NCBI GenBank assembly: GCA_937124965.1
Contig: CAKZLB010000046.1
Span: forward strand, 254,743-318,742
Direction of reading: 5' to 3'
Origin: an uncultured Bacteroidota bacterium
Lineage (GTDB): Bacteria > Bacteroidota > Bacteroidia > NS11-12g > UBA9320
DNA length: 64,000 nt
The notes under the pieces are model-generated. The model did not search any database and had not been told where the DNA came from. It was given only the letters and a program-made list of their open reading frames with translations. The translations under genes and the position numbers were made by a program. Below are positions 19,923 to 31,454 of the stretch, piece by piece; the stretch's first letter is position 1; each line of letters opens with the position of its first letter.

Positions 19923-21725
19923 ATGTACTTCCCAACCATTTTGGTTGATTACATTCTAACCTTAAGCGTATTTACCGCACTGCGAATTTCGTTTATTTTA
20001 TTAAATCCTTTAGAGACACTGCACCATTCTTCACATCTTTGGCTAACCGCTTTCTTTTTTGGTTTACGCCTTGATTTGATTATCACGTTTTATGTGGTTT
20101 CAATTATACACCTTACTGCAAAACTCACTAGATTACCTTTCATTCGAAAAGCTGGTCTATTTGTGTTTCTTACCATAGCAATAATTTTCTCGTTTATCGA
20201 CACACACTATTACAAATTTGCAAAGGAGCGTATCGGATATGAGTTATTTTGGCAGTTATCCGGTAATAACAATATACCTCTCACAACCTATTTTTCTGGG
20301 TATTGGTTGTCAATAATACTGATCCTTCTGACTGGCATAGTCTTGTTTTTTACTATTAAGAAACTACCCTCTATTAACAAGAAGCACTACTGGGTACCTA
20401 CCATACTTGCCCTTTGTGTTACATTTATTTTAGCTCGCGGTGGTATAAGATTGAAGCCAATACGAACTGCAGATGCAACACTTTACGTTTCACCAGAATA
20501 CATACCCTATTCGAATAACACTCTTTTAAATATTATCGAATCATGGTCTAACCCTATGATTGCGCCTGAATTTATTAAAGATAATCCAACAACTTCACTG
20601 ACCAAAAACTTTTCTGCCGACACATTAGCTACATACAATTTTGTCATCATCGTTTTGGAGAGTTTTGGAAAAGAGTATACTGGATTGAATAGAGGTTTCA
20701 CCCATACATATACCCCTTTTCTCAATTCGCTTTTTAGTAAATCGATTGTTTGTCACAATGCATATGCCAATGGCTTAAAATCTGTTGATGCTGTTCCCGC
20801 CATTTTTGCTGGCATCCCTAAATTAGGTCCATCTTCTTTTATAAATTCGTCAAAATCAATTTCTAAAAACTCATCTTTATTTCTTCACTTAAAAGAATTG
20901 AACTACACTTCATCGTTTTTTCATGGAGCAGATAATAATTCAATGGGATTTCGATCTTTTCTGTTGAGTCAAGGCCTTGACCAATACTATGGAATTAACG
21001 AATACCCTAACAAAAAAACCGATTATGATGGTCATTGGGGAATTTTTGATCAACCATACTTTGATTATGTTGCTGATATCATTTCGGAACAAAAACAACC
21101 TTTTATTTCTGGTATTTTTTCACTCTCGAGCCATCATCCATATGTCCTACCAGATTCATTAACCCGCAAGTTTATTAAGGGTGACATACCTATTCATAGA
21201 AGTGTTCAATATACCGATTTTGCTTTGCAAACGTTTTTTGAGAAAGTAAAAACTAAACCATGGTTCGACAATACAATTTTTATTATTACCGCCGATCACA
21301 GTGGCGAGAATTTACTGCATTCATACAGAACACCATCGGGAAAATACGAAGTCCCAATGATACTTTATGCTCCAACTATTTTTGAACCTAATAACTTCCG
21401 TAATACTGTGTCTCACATTGATATACCTCCCACTATTTTAGACATAGTCAATTCTCCTAAACCTATTAATCTTCTTGGTGAAAGTATTTTCAACAACAGC
21501 AAACCGCGTTCAGTATTTCATTACGACAATAACACGTATCACTCTACTCAAGACTCGATAAACATTGGTATTAATGGAAAGGACGTTTTATTTCATTACA
21601 ATAAGTCGAATGATATCAATTGCCTCATCAATCTATCTGGGACTGATACAGCCACCGAACAAGAGTTTACCCAAAACATTAAACAATCTGTGGCCAACTA
21701 TTATTACTTCCTAAGTAAGGATTAA
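19923..21725 (+). CDS. LtaS-like membrane sulfatase-fold phosphotransferase
   Basis: 600 residues from ATG 19923; TTG 19893 would add 10 residues. About five transmembrane helices occupy the first ~180 residues. They are followed by an extracytoplasmic alkaline-phosphatase-superfamily domain with VLESFGKEY, the likely nucleophile Ser287 in GLKSVDAVP, FHGADNNSMGF, SLSSHHPY and TADHSGEN. Relatives make lipoteichoic acid or transfer phosphoglycerol or phosphoethanolamine groups. In a Gram-negative envelope the target is probably a lipid or glycan, but this cannot be specified. It ends 29 bases before hisS. Confidence 0.88.
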   Translation: MYFPTILVDYILTLSVFTALRISFILLNPLETLHHSSHLWLTAFFFGLRLDLIITFYVVSIIHLTAKLTRLPFIRKAGLFVFLTIAIIFSFIDTHYYKFAKERIGYELFWQLSGNNNIPLTTYFSGYWLSIILILLTGIVLFFTIKKLPSINKKHYWVPTILALCVTFILARGGIRLKPIRTADATLYVSPEYIPYSNNTLLNIIESWSNPMIAPEFIKDNPTTSLTKNFSADTLATYNFVIIVLESFGKEYTGLNRGFTHTYTPFLNSLFSKSIVCHNAYANGLKSVDAVPAIFAGIPKLGPSSFINSSKSISKNSSLFLHLKELNYTSSFFHGADNNSMGFRSFLLSQGLDQYYGINEYPNKKTDYDGHWGIFDQPYFDYVADIISEQKQPFISGIFSLSSHHPYVLPDSLTRKFIKGDIPIHRSVQYTDFALQTFFEKVKTKPWFDNTIFIITADHSGENLLHSYRTPSGKYEVPMILYAPTIFEPNNFRNTVSHIDIPPTILDIVNSPKPINLLGESIFNNSKPRSVFHYDNNTYHSTQDSINIGINGKDVLFHYNKSNDINCLINLSGTDTATEQEFTQNIKQSVANYYYFLSKD

Positions 21726-21742
21726 ATCCATTATCAAAACAG

Positions 21743-21750
21743 TATTTTTG
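21743..21750 (+). promoter_or_regulatory. -7 box abutting hisS
   Basis: TATTTTTG (21743-21750), an exact TANNTTTG match, ends only 4 bases before the hisS ATG, implying a leaderless or near-leaderless transcript if it is used. No TTTG is seen at the right distance upstream. Confidence 0.45.
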
Positions 21751-21754
21751 CGCC

Positions 21755-23116
21755 ATGCAAAAGGCTTCACTTCCTAAAGGAACACGAGATTTTTCTCCTT
21801 CTGTCATGAGAAAACGCTTACATATTTTGAGTGTTATTCGATCTATATATGAGCGTTATGGTTTTGACCCAATAGAAACTCCAGCAATGGAGAACCTGTC
21901 TACTTTAACTGGAAAATACGGAGACGAAGGAGATCAGTTGCTCTTTAAAATATTAGATTCTGGCGACTATCTCAAAAAAGCCGACCCAGAAGTGTTAAAG
22001 AATAAGGAATCGAACAAACTCATTCCTTCAATAAGTGGAAAAGGGTTACGTTACGACTTAACGGTTCCTTTTGCTCGATTTGTTGTTCAAAATCAGACTG
22101 AAATTACATTTCCGTTCAGACGTTACCAAATGCAACCCGTCTGGAGAGCCGACCGACCTCAAAAAGGTCGATATCGAGAATTTTGGCAATGTGATGCTGA
22201 TGTAATTGGAACAAATTCTTTGCTATGTGAAGCAGATTTCCTTTCAATATATCATGAAGTATTCACCGCATTAGAGTTGCATGGGTATAACGTCCGTATC
22301 AACCATCGTAAAATATTAGAAGCTATTGCCAAAACATGTCATTTCGAAGGAAACTTTACTGACTTAACCGTTGCCATTGACAAATTAGATAAAATTGGTT
22401 GGGAAGGCGTTTCAAAGGAATTACTGTCTAAGGGCATGAACCAAGAGAACTTAGACACCTTAAGAACATTTCTATCTAGAAGAACTTTTGACAACTCAAC
22501 AATCGAAGCCCTTGAAAAAGAATTGATTGATTGTGATGAAAAATCCACAGGTATTAGGGAACTTAAAAGTGTGTTAAATTACAACACAAATTCAGATGTG
22601 AAGGTGTCTTTAGACTTAAGCCTTGCACGTGGACTTGATTATTACACCGGGTGTATATTTGAGGCAGTGATAGAAGACTCTGGAATCGGAAGTGTTTCTG
22701 GCGGTGGACGATATGATGACTTAACAGGAATTTTTGGATTAAAAGACGTTTCAGGTATTGGAATATCTTTTGGGCTTGACCGATTGTTTGATGTCATGAC
22801 CAGTTTAGATATTTTCTCAAACGATGAGTCAAACTCGAGATTGCTTTTTTGTCATTTTGATGAAAAGGCTTTTGAGTTTTGTGTTAAAGCAGCAGCTAAA
22901 TTGCGTCAATCAGGACTAACATGCGTTGTTTATTCGGATAGAAAAAAAATCAACAAGCAATTTGACTACGCAAATAAAGCTGGATTTGATTGGGTTGCAG
23001 TGGTCGGAGATAATGAAATCGCAGAAGGTGTAGTCCAATTGAAAAATATGAAAACTGGTGTTCAAGAAAAATATTCGTTGGATGCACTAACAGAACGGTT
23101 AACGAATGAAACATAG
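21755..23116 (+). CDS. hisS: Histidine--tRNA ligase
   Basis: 453 residues, class II synthetase. It opens MQKASLPKGTRDFSP. Motif 2 is at FRRYQMQPVWRADRPQKGR with REFWQCDADVIG. The histidine-specific ARGLDYYTGCIFE lies at about residue 290, and SGGGRYDDL and ISFGLDRLFD (motif 3) follow. The C-terminal domain (~340-453) binds the anticodon. The 3' end overlaps the next gene by 11 bases. Confidence 0.96.
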   Translation: MQKASLPKGTRDFSPSVMRKRLHILSVIRSIYERYGFDPIETPAMENLSTLTGKYGDEGDQLLFKILDSGDYLKKADPEVLKNKESNKLIPSISGKGLRYDLTVPFARFVVQNQTEITFPFRRYQMQPVWRADRPQKGRYREFWQCDADVIGTNSLLCEADFLSIYHEVFTALELHGYNVRINHRKILEAIAKTCHFEGNFTDLTVAIDKLDKIGWEGVSKELLSKGMNQENLDTLRTFLSRRTFDNSTIEALEKELIDCDEKSTGIRELKSVLNYNTNSDVKVSLDLSLARGLDYYTGCIFEAVIEDSGIGSVSGGGRYDDLTGIFGLKDVSGIGISFGLDRLFDVMTSLDIFSNDESNSRLLFCHFDEKAFEFCVKAAAKLRQSGLTCVVYSDRKKINKQFDYANKAGFDWVAVVGDNEIAEGVVQLKNMKTGVQEKYSLDALTERLTNET

Positions 23117-23825
23117 ACGCTTCCAAGATTTAATACTACTCGAAGACGAAAATCTTATTGCAATTAATAAACCTAGTGCAATTGCAAGTTTGCATGATCG
23201 ATTTGGCACCGAGCCAAGTATACAAAGTATGGCTCAAGACTATTTTGAGGACGCTCAGTTGTGTCATAGACTTGACAAGGAAACATCTGGTGTTTTGTTA
23301 ATCGCAAAAAATCCAGACACGTATCGATCCATGTCGATTTCTTTTGAAAAAAGGGAAGTTGACAAAACATACTGGGCCATTACTGATGGACGGCATTATT
23401 TCAAACAGTTAACCGTGGACATTCCTCTTGCTGTTAGCTCAAAAGGTCGAGCTAAAGTGGATAAGCAAGGTGGAAAAATAGCCGAGACCGTTTTCACCGT
23501 TATGGAAACCTTTAGACACTTTAGTTTGGTTGAATGCAAACCGATAACAGGGAGACTGCATCAAATCAGGATTCATCTTGCGACACAAAATGCTCCAATA
23601 TCAGGTGACACAACCTACGGTGGTGAGCTTCCTTATTTAAAATCCATTAAGAAAAATTATCAACTTAGTAGAGATGGTGAAATTAGGCCGATGATTCAGC
23701 GCGCAGCCCTACATGCCAAATCAATCCAGTTTTCTCTACATGATAAAGATTACTTTATCGATGCAGACTTACCAAAAGATATGGCTGTATTTCTAAAACT
23801 TTTAAGAAAATATGATTGTGAATAA
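23106..23825 (+). CDS. RluA-family pseudouridine synthase
   Basis: 239 residues. The catalytic motif HRLDKETSGVLLIAKN has the nucleophile Asp57; the later ITGRLHQIRIHLA and GDTTYGG are typical. It has no S4 domain, unlike the RluD-like gene at 55140. Its RNA target (23S rRNA or tRNA position) cannot be told. It overlaps hisS at its 5' end and the hydrolase gene at its 3' end. Confidence 0.92.
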   Translation: MKHRRFQDLILLEDENLIAINKPSAIASLHDRFGTEPSIQSMAQDYFEDAQLCHRLDKETSGVLLIAKNPDTYRSMSISFEKREVDKTYWAITDGRHYFKQLTVDIPLAVSSKGRAKVDKQGGKIAETVFTVMETFRHFSLVECKPITGRLHQIRIHLATQNAPISGDTTYGGELPYLKSIKKNYQLSRDGEIRPMIQRAALHAKSIQFSLHDKDYFIDADLPKDMAVFLKLLRKYDCE

Positions 23826-25131
23826 AGCTGCTTGTATATTCTTGACAGTCGTTCTTCTGCTTTTTTCTCCAGTTGGATATGCCACTGAATCAGACATAGC
23901 ATTAACCACCGCAGAAAACCTCACTAAACATAAATTTTCTAAGGTTTATAAAAGCTTTGACAAAAAAGTCAAAAAACAAATTTCAAAACCAGCACTTGAA
24001 AAGCTTTGGATAGATAAAGAAAAAGGCTTAGGAGAGTACAAGTCAATAGGAAAAATTACAACAACAACAGTGCAAGGTTTTCGAAAATCAACTATTCAGA
24101 TAAAATATGAAAATGGTCAATTTGAGCTCACACTTTATCTCACTAAAAAGAATAAAATTGCTGGATTAAGTTTTAGTATACCTGAATATTCTCCTCCCCC
24201 CGAAGCTGTTAATAAAGTCTTTGGCCGAGAAAAGATTATCGTCCAAACCGATACTTTTAAAATGAAAGGAGAATTATTGTTACCAGAAGATTGCAATCAG
24301 TGTCCAGTTGTAATTATACTTCAAGGGTCTGGTCCATCAAATATGGATGGTAGCAATCCAACGAATCCCAATAGACCTTATTTAGATCTTGCATATGGTT
24401 TTGCTTTAAGCGGTATTGCAAGTATTCGTTTCGACAAGAGAACCTACACATATGGTAAAAACGCGATGCCAGAAGGTAAAGTTTCATTGGAGTCTGAATA
24501 TATCGAAGATGCTTTGTCTGCAATTAAACTAGCTAAATCATACCCATTTTTAGACTCTACAAAAATTGCAATAGTTGGCCATAGCCTAGGAGCGTACAGT
24601 GCACCATTAATTGCAGCACGAGATACAAGCCTTTCGGGTATAGTTGTTTTATCTGGCCCAGTTAGACCTGTATTTGAGGTAATTCCTGATCAGTATGAGT
24701 TCCTTCTTCAATTGGACAATAAATACACCGACGATGAAAAAGCTCTTGTTGATTCAATGCGACAAGAGGTGTTGTTGATTCAAAAAAAGCCTTCGACCGT
24801 AAAAGAATTAAAACACCTTGGCACGAACGCAATGCTGCCTTACTATGACTACATGATTAATTACAACCCGATTGATACTATCAAAAAACTTGATTGCAAA
24901 GTGCTGATTGCACAAGGGAATCGTGATTATCAAGTACGATATGATCAAGAATACAATCGTTATTTCAACAGTCTCAACACATATGATCACGTTAGTTTTA
25001 AGTTATTTGAAGGGTTAAATCACTTGTTAATGTTTGGGACAAAGCCCAGCACACCTTCCGAATATTATGTCCCTGGAAATGTAGATGAACAGGTTACAAA
25101 GTACATTGCTGAATGGATGTTAAATAAGTAA
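23812..25131 (+). CDS. Exported alpha/beta hydrolase with N-terminal DUF3887-like domain
   Basis: 439 residues. The signal peptide runs to about residue 25. Residues ~27-125 form a small alpha+beta domain of the DUF3887 type (LTKHKFSKVYKSFDKKVKKQ). The hydrolase domain follows, with the oxyanion region ILQGSGPSNMDG, the nucleophile elbow GHSLGAY (Ser258) and likely acid and base near AQGNRDYQV and GLNHLLMF. It probably cleaves an ester or peptide in the periplasm; the substrate is unknown. It overlaps the pseudouridine synthase gene by 14 bases. Confidence 0.86.
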   Translation: MIVNKAACIFLTVVLLLFSPVGYATESDIALTTAENLTKHKFSKVYKSFDKKVKKQISKPALEKLWIDKEKGLGEYKSIGKITTTTVQGFRKSTIQIKYENGQFELTLYLTKKNKIAGLSFSIPEYSPPPEAVNKVFGREKIIVQTDTFKMKGELLLPEDCNQCPVVIILQGSGPSNMDGSNPTNPNRPYLDLAYGFALSGIASIRFDKRTYTYGKNAMPEGKVSLESEYIEDALSAIKLAKSYPFLDSTKIAIVGHSLGAYSAPLIAARDTSLSGIVVLSGPVRPVFEVIPDQYEFLLQLDNKYTDDEKALVDSMRQEVLLIQKKPSTVKELKHLGTNAMLPYYDYMINYNPIDTIKKLDCKVLIAQGNRDYQVRYDQEYNRYFNSLNTYDHVSFKLFEGLNHLLMFGTKPSTPSEYYVPGNVDEQVTKYIAEWMLNK

Positions 25132-25152
25132 CAAGCAACTTTTCAACAACCC

Positions 25153-25182
25153 TTTGCAAAAAAACATCGTAGATTACCTTTG
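25153..25182 (+). promoter_or_regulatory. Promoter for carA-eno
   Basis: TTTG (25153-25156), 18 bases, TACCTTTG (25175-25182), an exact -7 match, 15 bases before the GTG start of carA. Confidence 0.7.
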
Positions 25183-25197
25183 CACAAATAGTTTAAC

Positions 25198-27584
<2,387 letters not shown>

Positions 27585-27611
27585 TTCCAAGCAACGAATC
27601 AAGTCAATTAT

Positions 27612-27633
27612 GAGTCTAACTAATGTTAGACTC
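27612..27633. repeat. Perfect 9-bp hairpin downstream of eno
   Basis: GAGTCTAAC (27612-27620) / GTTAGACTC (27625-27633) with a TAAT loop. No T-run follows, so it may be a weak terminator, an mRNA-stabilising hairpin, or a dyad. Confidence 0.6.
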
Positions 27634-27668
27634 GGTAATATCAATTATTTGTAAACCTTGCATCAGTA

Positions 27669-27700
27669 TTTGGTATTCAAGAAGTCTAGGGATATCTTGT
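27669..27700 (+). promoter_or_regulatory. Possible promoter for the PKD protein
   Basis: TTTG (27669-27672), 20 bases, then TATCTTGT (27693-27700), which keeps TA and TT but not the full TTTG. The predicted leader is about 15-20 bases. Confidence 0.4.
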
Positions 27701-27720
27701 AACACCGAAATAAAAATGCA

Positions 27721-30700
27721 TTGGAAAAAATAAGAATTTATCTAAAGACTGTTGCCACGTTTCTCATCCTTTTTAGTTCCAATTTTGCATTTTCACAATG
27801 CACAATCGTATCTTCTGACTTCACCTGTGTAGACGACTTAATTGGTTTTAGTGCAAATTCAACCAATGGCGTAACATCTGTTTCGTGGCAATTTGGAGAT
27901 GGAAATACAAGTACAACTGCAGCACCTAAACATCGATACGCTTCAGCCGGAACATTTACCGTAACGGCAACAATTGTTCAAAACAATGGAGCCACTTGTA
28001 CTGTAAACAAAACTGTTGAAGTTTTTAATCCTCCCAATGTTCAATTTGAAATTGACGCTAGCACAAAGTACTGTTTTACTGAAAACGAAATTTGCATAAT
28101 AGACAAATCAACGTCTGGGAATTCTTCAACAAAAAATGTTAAGCGCATAATCTTGTGGGGAGACGGTGATAAATCCGAAACAAATAGCCCTAAACTAAAT
28201 GACAAAATTTGTCACACATACCAAAATCCGGGAAAGTATTCGATAAGTGTCGAAGTATCAAATGATAAAGGGTGTGAGGCAATTAAAACAACTTCAACCG
28301 ACATCGAAATATTACATGATTTTCTGGGAACTTTTATGACTGGTAGGCAAAGCAAGGACTGTGATGTTCAAAAAAACTGGTTTTCCCTTGATACAAGTTG
28401 GTTAAAGTATAAAAGTGAAATCTCTTTGGCGGTTATTGATTATGGTGACGGCACTAAAGACACGTTAAAAAGTATAAACGACTCTACATTTTTTCATGAT
28501 TACAAGGCAAATGGAAATTACTCGGCCGATTTGCACCTAACATTTAAAAACGGTTGCCAAACTGTTTTCAAAAAACCAATTGGTATAAATTTAGACAAAG
28601 TAACAATTGATCATTCAATTTCAGATACGGTTATTTGCTACCCAGAGGTTGTTGAATTTTCACATAAAAACATAGCCGGTGCACTTTTCTCATGGACAGC
28701 CCTAGACACTGCAATGGAGATTATTCAAAATTTTGGAGGCTCTAGAGTGGCTTACTATAGACCTCCTAATCCCGGTAAGTTTTTTATTGAAATTCGAGTA
28801 AAAAAAGGTGATTGTATTTCTTTCTTAAGAGACTCAATTGAAGTTGTTGGGATAAAGGCTCAAGCCGAATTGTTGAACTCGTCACAATGTGAAGCGAAGG
28901 ATACTGTTTTGTTTTGTGATAGAAGTATCATTCACAGATCGAACGACATAAGCTATTTATGGAAGTTTCTTGATGACAGGGCAGAACCATGTACAACTAA
29001 TACAGATAAAGGTATAAACACGAACAAAAACTGCAACTTTTCTGTAGACCAAAACGCCAAGCACTTTTATGATACAACCATGTGTAACGAAACATGGCTG
29101 TACGTTCAAGACAATGAAAACGGCTGTCGAGATAGCGTACGAAACTATATTGTTATAAAAACACCGATTAAAGATGATTTTATCGCCGAACCTAAGGTTC
29201 CATGCGAATTGGCATCTGTTGACTTTATAACAGACGAGTGTTATACAAATCTTCAAATCAATTATGACTCACTGTGCGGAAAAGATAAATTCGAAGAGTT
29301 TCGAACACCACGTATTTATAGTAAAACATGTGACACTAGCGGTTGGGTAACATTTGGAATTGTTGCAATTACTGGTGATGAGAAGATTTATAGGTCCTGC
29401 GACCCTAACGACTTTTATATTGACAAGGATAGAGTGTGTAATGATACTTTTTGGTTTCACAAAGATTTTCGGTTAAACGAAGCTCCAAGACCTCAAGCAG
29501 GATTGAGTTTTACTGGCTGTCTTCCTGCCACACTAAAAGGTCAATTTTACACACCAAATCAAACGTCCGTAACGCAAATTACGTTTGATTGGGGAGATGG
29601 AACCACAGACTCGATTGTAGGTGTTAAAGATTCTCTTAAACTACCTTCGTTCACTAAAACATATACTAAAAGTGGCGAATATTCTGGTGCTATTACCATG
29701 TTTACCGATTCAGGTTGCATGGCATCTACGTATTTCGATAGAAAAATAGGTTTCTATAACGATTTCGATTTTTTGAAGCCTGTTTGTCCTGGGTCTACGG
29801 TTCAGTTTGTTGATTCGGTGGTGTATTGGGACGACACTAATCAGTATTGGCGATGGGAACCGCCTTTACCTGACAGAAGTGAAAAAATTTATTGGGATTT
29901 TGACGATGGAAACGGGTTTACTGGACATCAATTTCTTCCAACTCATGTCTTTAAAGATCCAGGCACTTATACAGTCAGAATGGCACCAAAAGACGAAACA
30001 GGTTGTTCTGACACTACTACTAAAATTGTAGTTGTTGAAAATATTAGAGCTGGAATTAAAGATATAGGTAAAAAACTATTGTGTGATGACATTCTACAAC
30101 TATTTGACTCTTCAAGTGTAGTCGACACAGTTTTTGATGAAATTGTTAAATATTATTGGGATTTTGGAGACGGGAAAGCGCCAAGTTATCTTGTAAATCC
30201 ATTTCATTACTATTCAAGTTATGGTTCATTTACTATTACCCATGTTGCTGAAAATAAGGTTGGGTGCACAGATACTGCTACTATTTCGATCAATATCGAC
30301 GGCCCTTTGCCGAGGTTCAATATTTTATCAGACACTGTTTCGTGTGTACCACATACGGTTGAATTTGAAAATCTATCTCAAAAAGCAACAGACTATATTT
30401 GGTACTTTGGCGACACCTCGTCCACAAATAATACATTGAGTACTCAATCTGATTCGAATGTGAGCTTTACGTACACAAAGCCCGGCACATACTATGTTTA
30501 TTTATATGCTGGAGATAGTGTTACCAACCCAGATAATGGAGGTAGCGTTTACTATTGTAACTCTACCTTCCCCGACACAACAGCTGTGATTCGAGAAGTA
30601 AGAAGAATCGTCATTTTGCCAATTCCATTGGTTGATTTTAGTTATACGGGAAGTTTATGTCAGGGTAAAACGTTAACCTTAGTCGACGAATCTGACACGA

Positions 30701-31446
30701 TTTATTCGACATATAAATGGTATTGGGACAGCGACTCTCTTGTATCGAACAACAACATTGAAAATTTAGTATTAACGGATACTGGAAAATTTAGAATAGT
30801 CTATAAACCAACCTATACACCAGAGGGTCCATACCAACGCAAATGTTATGACAGCACGTTCAAAGACATTGAAGTATTTAGCAATAAAGCTGAATTTACA
30901 TTTATACAAGATAGTATTTGCCCAAACTTTCAATTCAACGCGACCACTACTGAGGGAGATAAATTAAGATGGGATTTTGGACATCCTGCTAGCGGCTCTA
31001 AAAATTCATCTACAATAGTGAATCCATTTCATAGCTATACTCCTGATAAAGGAGCCTTCAACGTCTGTTTAATCTCTGAAAGTGATAAAGGTTGCCTTGA
31101 CACTGCGTGCACAGAAATACAAAGTGACTATCAATTCGAAATGATGATTCCAAATGTCATAACCCCAGACGGTGATGGATTGAATGATGAACTTGATATT
31201 GAAATGATTGGCGAGGACATATTTGAATTAAGTATCTTTAATCGTTGGGGAGAATTAGTATATCATACTAAAAATGACTATGAATATAATTCAGGTTTTA
31301 ACTGGAACGGAAAAATAAATAATGAAGGTGCAGAATGCCCTTCTGGAACTTATTTCTACGTTTTTAGATTTAGAGAAGTCTGCAATTCTCAGGCTGATAT
31401 TGAAGAGTATAGTGGAACTGTAACGGTAATTCGTGACAATAAATAG
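27721..31446 (+). CDS. Large PKD-repeat secreted protein with gliding-motility-type (T9SS type B) C-terminus
   Basis: 1241 residues from TTG 27721. The signal peptide (VATFLILFSSNFAFSQ) is followed by many PKD-type beta domains, e.g. SWQFGDGNTSTT, FDWGDGTTDSI, IYWDFDDGNGF and YYWDFGDGKAP, and many paired Cys. The C-terminal ~90 residues (IPNVITPDGDGLNDEL ... SIFNRWGELVYHT ... CPSGTYFYVFRF) are the CHU_C/gliding-motility-associated tail. It is probably a surface adhesin or structural protein. The start is odd: an ATG at 27716 is one base out of frame across a run of six A, so the true N-terminus is uncertain. Confidence 0.9.
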   Translation: MEKIRIYLKTVATFLILFSSNFAFSQCTIVSSDFTCVDDLIGFSANSTNGVTSVSWQFGDGNTSTTAAPKHRYASAGTFTVTATIVQNNGATCTVNKTVEVFNPPNVQFEIDASTKYCFTENEICIIDKSTSGNSSTKNVKRIILWGDGDKSETNSPKLNDKICHTYQNPGKYSISVEVSNDKGCEAIKTTSTDIEILHDFLGTFMTGRQSKDCDVQKNWFSLDTSWLKYKSEISLAVIDYGDGTKDTLKSINDSTFFHDYKANGNYSADLHLTFKNGCQTVFKKPIGINLDKVTIDHSISDTVICYPEVVEFSHKNIAGALFSWTALDTAMEIIQNFGGSRVAYYRPPNPGKFFIEIRVKKGDCISFLRDSIEVVGIKAQAELLNSSQCEAKDTVLFCDRSIIHRSNDISYLWKFLDDRAEPCTTNTDKGINTNKNCNFSVDQNAKHFYDTTMCNETWLYVQDNENGCRDSVRNYIVIKTPIKDDFIAEPKVPCELASVDFITDECYTNLQINYDSLCGKDKFEEFRTPRIYSKTCDTSGWVTFGIVAITGDEKIYRSCDPNDFYIDKDRVCNDTFWFHKDFRLNEAPRPQAGLSFTGCLPATLKGQFYTPNQTSVTQITFDWGDGTTDSIVGVKDSLKLPSFTKTYTKSGEYSGAITMFTDSGCMASTYFDRKIGFYNDFDFLKPVCPGSTVQFVDSVVYWDDTNQYWRWEPPLPDRSEKIYWDFDDGNGFTGHQFLPTHVFKDPGTYTVRMAPKDETGCSDTTTKIVVVENIRAGIKDIGKKLLCDDILQLFDSSSVVDTVFDEIVKYYWDFGDGKAPSYLVNPFHYYSSYGSFTITHVAENKVGCTDTATISINIDGPLPRFNILSDTVSCVPHTVEFENLSQKATDYIWYFGDTSSTNNTLSTQSDSNVSFTYTKPGTYYVYLYAGDSVTNPDNGGSVYYCNSTFPDTTAVIREVRRIVILPIPLVDFSYTGSLCQGKTLTLVDESDTIYSTYKWYWDSDSLVSNNNIENLVLTDTGKFRIVYKPTYTPEGPYQRKCYDSTFKDIEVFSNKAEFTFIQDSICPNFQFNATTTEGDKLRWDFGHPASGSKNSSTIVNPFHSYTPDKGAFNVCLISESDKGCLDTACTEIQSDYQFEMMIPNVITPDGDGLNDELDIEMIGEDIFELSIFNRWGELVYHTKNDYEYNSGFNWNGKINNEGAECPSGTYFYVFRFREVCNSQADIEEYSGTVTVIRDNK

Positions 31447-31454
31447 AATTAAAA

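Noticed and set aside
27880..31100. CRISPR-like or tandem repeats in the long PKD gene
   Set aside because: Only protein-level PKD motif similarity; no repeated DNA units or spacers.
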